From: JBBRHF01 sp038223055
Lineage (GTDB): Bacteria > Actinomycetota > Actinomycetes > JACCUZ01
Direction: 5' to 3'
DNA: 8,223 bases
Assembly: GCA_038223055.1 (NCBI GenBank)
Contig: JBBRHF010000186.1
Coordinates: 1 to 8,223 of the forward strand
Under the pieces are notes generated by a model. The model saw only the letters and a list, made by a program, of their open reading frames with translations, did no database searches and was not told the DNA's origin. Position 1 is the first letter of the stretch, and every line of letters begins with the position of its first letter. Position numbers and translations under genes: made by a program. Below are positions 5,131 to 8,223 of the stretch, piece by piece.

Positions 5131-5846
5131 TCATCCGCCCATTGAGCCAACCGCGGCACCCAGGACCTCGGTGTGCCGGTCGATGTCGGCCGCGGTCGTG
5201 GCCGAAGGCCCCGGCGGGGATGCCGGCACCGATCGGCTTGCCGACGGTCAGCAGGTCGGGCTGCAGTCCCATCTCGCCGGTGAGACCACCCGGACCCGCC
5301 GACAGCGTGTACGTCTCGTCGATGATGAGCAGGGCACCATGGCGGCGGGTCAGCTCACGCAGCGCCTCGTGGTAGCCCGGTTCTGGCAGCACGATGCCGA
5401 CGTTGGTGAGCGCCGGCTCGCACAGCACGGCGGCCACGTCGCCCTCGGACAGGGCGCGGCCGAGTCCCTCGACGTCGTTGAACTCCACCACGCGGGTCGT
5501 CTCGGCGACATCGACGGGGGCCCCGATGTTGCCGCGCCGGGCCACCGTGCGCCCGGCGGCGTCCAGGGTGGCGAACGTCTCGTCGACGCTGCCGTGATAG
5601 CAGTAGTCAGGTACGACGATCTTGGCGCGGCCGGTGACCTGGCGGGCAGCGCCCGGCGCACCGCGTCCACGGCCGCGGGCGGCGAGTGCCCGGTCATGGC
5701 GCCGGTGTCACCCAGGCACAGGTCGACGTAGTCGTGCCCGTCGACGTCACGGACATGGGCGCCGGTCGCCTCGGCGACGAACACCGGGAAGCCGCCAGGC
5801 CACTTGACCATCCAGCTCATCGGCGGTCGCGATCGATCTTGAACAT
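5131..5846 (-). pseudogene. Class III (PLP) aminotransferase remnant, three internal deletions/frameshifts
   Basis: Four fragments of one aminotransferase (GSA-aminomutase / class III fold) follow each other in shifted frames. Fragment 1: MFKIDRDR (5846-5823). Fragment 2: 5820 to about 5642, with MSWMVKWPGGFPVFVAEA and DVDGHDYVDLCLGDTGAMTG. Fragment 3: about 5641 to 5201, from QVTGRAK through DYCYHGSVDETFATLD and LLIIDETYT (cofactor-ring aspartate) to TVGKPIGAGIPAGAFG (PLP lysine). Fragment 4: 5199-5131, TTAADIDRHTEVLGAAVGSM then a stop, a family-like C-terminus. At each junction the reading frame shifts and family sequence is skipped: by my recollection of the family, roughly 30-35, 45-50 and 125-140 residues. 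About 240 residues remain of an expected 430-450. The catalytic lysine and aspartate survive, but the small domain and much of the N-terminal part are gone, so no working enzyme is expected. There is no Shine-Dalgarno site before 5846. Assembly or sequencing error at all three junctions is the alternative. Confidence 0.82.
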
Positions 5847-5927
5847 GCGCGGCACGCGACCCGGATGTGCCCGGCCGCGCCCCGCCCGCCGACGTCCGGG
5901 CCGCCTCGGGTCTGGTATTTGTGGGGG

Positions 5928-7133
5928 GTGACCTCGACAGCGCCGGTGCCGCGGCCACCCCGCGCCGCTGACGCCACCTGGCTGCGCGCCGGACCGCCGT
6001 CGCGACCTGCAGGGCGGATCGGGCGGCTGCTGGTCGCCATGTTCCTCGTCGTGCTCATGGCCCTGAGCGGCCTGCTGCTGCTCGGGGCCGTCACCAGCTC
6101 GACCGGCACCGTCGGCTTCCTCATCGGCCTGTGTCTCGCGCTGCTGCCGCTGCCGGTGGTCCTGTGGTCGTTCCGGTGGCTGGATCGGTTCGAGCCCGAG
6201 CCCCGGGGGCTGCTCGCCTTTTGCTTCTTCTGGGGCGCCACCGTCGCTGCGGCCGTGGCCGGGACGCTGAACACGGTCGGCGCCATGGTCGTGGCGCAGA
6301 CCAGCGGAGCCGAATCGGGCACGGTTGCGGCGGCGGTCTTCGTTGCGCCCTGGGTCGAGGAGGCCGCCAAGGGTGCCGCGGTGCTTGCGCTGCTCCTGTT
6401 CCGCCGCAAGGAGTTCGACGGAGTGGTCGACGGGATCGTGTTCGCTGGCACCGTCGGGGTCGGTTTCGCCTTCACCGAGAACATCCTCTACTTCGGCCGG
6501 GCCTTCCTCGCCGGCTCGGCGGAGCTGGGGGTGACCGGCGGCGTCTCCGCGGTCGGCATCACGTTCCTGCTCCGGGGCGTGCTCGCGCCATTTGCCCATC
6601 CCCTGTTCACCGCGATGACCGGCATCGGTCTGGGCATCGCGGCCTCGACCCGCCGCCCGGCTCTGCGCCGGGTCGCGCCCGTCGTGGGCTACCTCGCGGC
6701 GGTGGCGCTGCACGCCGCCTGGAACTTCTCCGCCGTCGGCGGACTGTCCGGCTTCCTCACCGGCTACCTGATGGTGATGGTGCCGGCCTTCGTCGTACTC
6801 GCTGCCCTGGCGTCGTGGTTTCGGCGCCGCGAGGGCGTGGTGATCGGCCGGTGGCTCCCGGCCTACGCCGAGGCCGGGTGGCTGGCCACGGCCGACGTGA
6901 CGATGCTGGCTTCGCTGCCGGCGCGAAAGCAGGCGGTGGCGTGGGCGTCGGACGCCCACGGCGAGGGATCGGCCGAGCTGATGCGGGCGTTCCAGCTGGC
7001 CGCCACGGAGCTGGCGTTTCTGCGCGCGCGCGCCGAGCGGGGCGCCGTGGGAGCGGATTTCGTCGTCCGGGAACGGGACCTGCTGACCAGGCTCGCCCAC
7101 ACCCGTGCGGCCCTCGCCGGCGCCACCCGCTGA
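5928..7133 (+). CDS. PrsW-family intramembrane protease homologue
   Basis: This 401-aa polytopic membrane protein has the four conserved motifs of the PrsW / CPBP-like family: EEAAK (144-148), FAFTEN (180-185), AHPLFT (223-228) and HAAWN (262-266). In Bacillus subtilis, PrsW makes the first cut of an anti-sigma factor. The substrate here is unknown and no sigma/anti-sigma pair is in the window. About eight or nine hydrophobic segments run from residue 33 to 296, after a Pro/Arg-rich cytoplasmic N-terminus. A soluble C-terminal tail of about 100 residues (298-401) is helical and charged. I chose the GTG at 5928 (VTSTAPVP) over the ATG at 5865: the 21 extra residues are Pro-rich and the ATG lies only 18 bp from the start of the divergent remnant. 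No clear Shine-Dalgarno site is present; TATTTG lies 6 nt before the GTG. The gene ends 7 bp from the convergent iolD stop. Confidence 0.88.
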   Translation: MTSTAPVPRPPRAADATWLRAGPPSRPAGRIGRLLVAMFLVVLMALSGLLLLGAVTSSTGTVGFLIGLCLALLPLPVVLWSFRWLDRFEPEPRGLLAFCFFWGATVAAAVAGTLNTVGAMVVAQTSGAESGTVAAAVFVAPWVEEAAKGAAVLALLLFRRKEFDGVVDGIVFAGTVGVGFAFTENILYFGRAFLAGSAELGVTGGVSAVGITFLLRGVLAPFAHPLFTAMTGIGLGIAASTRRPALRRVAPVVGYLAAVALHAAWNFSAVGGLSGFLTGYLMVMVPAFVVLAALASWFRRREGVVIGRWLPAYAEAGWLATADVTMLASLPARKQAVAWASDAHGEGSAELMRAFQLAATELAFLRARAERGAVGADFVVRERDLLTRLAHTRAALAGATR

Positions 7134-7140
7134 GCTGCTT

Positions 7141-8223
7141 CTAGTCCGCGCCGAACTCCCGCTTACCGGTGGGGGCCAACCAGCGCAGCTGGCGGCCCTT
7201 CTGCTCGACGTAGGAGGCACGCCCGGACAGCCCGGCCGCCACCCCGACCTCCCACCAGGCGCCGGACTCGGTCCACCTGCTGGGGTGCGTACGGCACACC
7301 ACGACCGCTGGGCGCCGCTGCTCGGTCGCGGCCACGCGGGCGCGTCGGTAGGCCGCGGCCAAGTCCTCGGCCGACCCGCCCGGCGCGACATCCTCCACAT
7401 GGGCACCGAGGGCGCGGGCGTGCCCGGCGAAGTCCACCCGCAGCCCGGCCGCCGCCCCCGGCCCGGCGCAGTCGTCGAGCAGGTTGTTGAAGCCGGCTGC
7501 GCCCTGGTTGGTCTGCAGCCGGTGGATGACCGCGTAGCCGCCGTTGTCGCATACGACCGCGACGAGCGGGTGGCCGGAGAGCGCCGCGGAGTAAAGCTCG
7601 GAGTTGAGCATGAGATAGGACCCGTCACCGAGCAGCGTCGTCACGACCCCCCGAGGATGCGTCATGGCGCGCGCCATCGCCGCCCCCCACGGCCCCGCGA
7701 TCTCGTAGCCCATGCAGGAGAAGCCGTACTCCAGGTCCATCGTCGCGCCCGAAGCCGGTCCGGGCGTCGGCGCGGCACCAGTGCGCCAGCCGCCGTGCAA
7801 CTCGCCGGGAAAGCCACCGGAGGAGCCGATGACGTAGTCCTCGGGTCCGCTCGCGTCGTTGACGGCCCCGACGACCTGGGCGTAGGTCAGTGCCCCGTCG
7901 GCGGAGACCCCCGCGCGCAGGCCGTCGACCTGGGCGTCCCACCGCTCCCGCTCCTGGGCCGCCCGTCCGGTCCAGCTCCCGTCCACGACCCAGCCCGCCA
8001 GGGCCTCGCCCAGCTCCGCCGCGACGGCCTGCGCGTCCCCGACCACGGCGTGGGCGTTGTGCTTCACCGCGTCGAAGCGCGCCACGTTGACCATCACGAC
8101 GCGTACGTCGTCGCCGAACATGGTCCAGGATGCCGTCGTGAAGTCCTGCAGCCGCGTGCCGACCGCGAGGACGACGTCCGCCTCGGCTGCCAGCGTGTTG
8201 GCCGAGGCGGACCCGATGACACC
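7141..8223 (-). CDS. iolD: 3D-(3,5/4)-trihydroxycyclohexane-1,2-dione acylhydrolase (IolD), C-terminal part
   Basis: IolD is the ThDP- and Mg-dependent hydrolase that opens the ring of the inositol breakdown product 3D-trihydroxycyclohexane-1,2-dione to give 5-deoxy-glucuronate in the cytoplasm. The frame is open to the window edge, so the 5' part, including the pyrimidine-binding domain, is missing; 360 residues are visible of an expected 620-650. The visible start GVIGSASANTLAAEADVVLA and VGTRLQDFTTASW is the central Rossmann-like domain. The C-terminal ThDP domain shows CMGYEIAG, the cofactor motif GDGSYLMLNSELYSAALSG (from visible residue 199) ending at DN (226-227), then HRLQTNQGAAGFNNLL. 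The motif DNGGYAVIHRLQ differs a little from the DNxGYxxINRLQ form I remember. The ATG at 8121 is internal and is not the start. No other iol gene is in the window; they could lie beyond 8223. Confidence 0.93.
   Translation of the reverse strand, partial: GVIGSASANTLAAEADVVLAVGTRLQDFTTASWTMFGDDVRVVMVNVARFDAVKHNAHAVVGDAQAVAAELGEALAGWVVDGSWTGRAAQERERWDAQVDGLRAGVSADGALTYAQVVGAVNDASGPEDYVIGSSGGFPGELHGGWRTGAAPTPGPASGATMDLEYGFSCMGYEIAGPWGAAMARAMTHPRGVVTTLLGDGSYLMLNSELYSAALSGHPLVAVVCDNGGYAVIHRLQTNQGAAGFNNLLDDCAGPGAAAGLRVDFAGHARALGAHVEDVAPGGSAEDLAAAYRRARVAATEQRRPAVVVCRTHPSRWTESGAWWEVGVAAGLSGRASYVEQKGRQLRWLAPTGKREFGAD

Noticed and set aside
4823..5545. Single 240-aa protein joining aminotransferase sequence to the small protein
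   Set aside because: The middle (about 5000-5200) is not family sequence. The true aminotransferase C-terminus is in another frame ending at 5131, and the small gene has its own AGGAGG and ATG.
5865..5927. Upstream ATG start for prsW
   Set aside because: It adds 21 Pro-rich residues with no ribosome-binding site, close to the divergent remnant start. The GTG at 5928 gives a more usual N-terminus.
7134..7140. Bidirectional terminator between prsW and iolD
   Set aside because: Only 7 bp separate the convergent stops, and I see no hairpin there.
5817..7628. 603-aa minus-strand open frame spanning prsW and part of iolD
   Set aside because: It is antisense to prsW and out of frame with iolD, with low-complexity composition. 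Only its last nine codons coincide with the aminotransferase N-terminus.
8119..8121. ATG at 8121 as the iolD start
   Set aside because: Upstream codons to the window edge continue family sequence (VVLAVGTRLQDFTT), so the ATG is internal and the gene is cut by the window.

Overview
The window is very GC-rich DNA with GTG starts, third-position G/C bias and a mycothiol-biosynthesis gene (mshD). Together these point to an actinomycete-type actinobacterium. I cannot name a genus. Bases 1-120 are noncoding, contain runs of up to ten C and can fold into two strong hairpins. They may be a terminator region, a poorly resolved contig end, or both.

Layout, left to right: (i) a secreted 5'-nucleotidase/metallophosphatase on the minus strand (121-1935); (ii) a 214-bp divergent intergenic region with a 15-bp tandem repeat array; (iii) mshD, mycothiol synthase, on the plus strand (2150-3115); (iv) convergent with it, a minus-strand two-gene phosphate-uptake operon of a DUF47/PhoU-like accessory protein (4154-4774) followed 3 bp later by a PiT-family phosphate permease (3155-4150); (v) upstream on the same strand, a 53-aa protein (4823-4984) that ORF calling hides because its frame runs on into neighbouring sequence; (vi) a decayed class III (PLP) aminotransferase pseudogene (5131-5846) in four fragments; (vii) on the plus strand, a PrsW-type intramembrane protease homologue (5928-7133); (viii) convergent with it, the C-terminal part of IolD, a ThDP-dependent inositol-catabolism enzyme, whose 5' end lies beyond base 8223.

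Functionally the left half has a phosphate theme. The nucleotidase can release phosphate from nucleotides outside the cell, and PiT with its DUF47 partner can import it. mshD lies between them, which fits the linkage of mshD with phosphate genes known in other actinobacteria. The right half (aminotransferase remnant, PrsW, IolD) shows no shared pathway that I can see.

I found no clear new system. The items most worth a second look are: two 15-bp-period repeat arrays with a common GGTCACCG core, in the leader and just after the signal peptide of the nucleotidase gene; the triple-deletion aminotransferase; the small protein with overlapping inverted repeats upstream; and an apparently leaderless promoter geometry (TANNNT, 6 nt, GTG) at mshD and the DUF47 gene.
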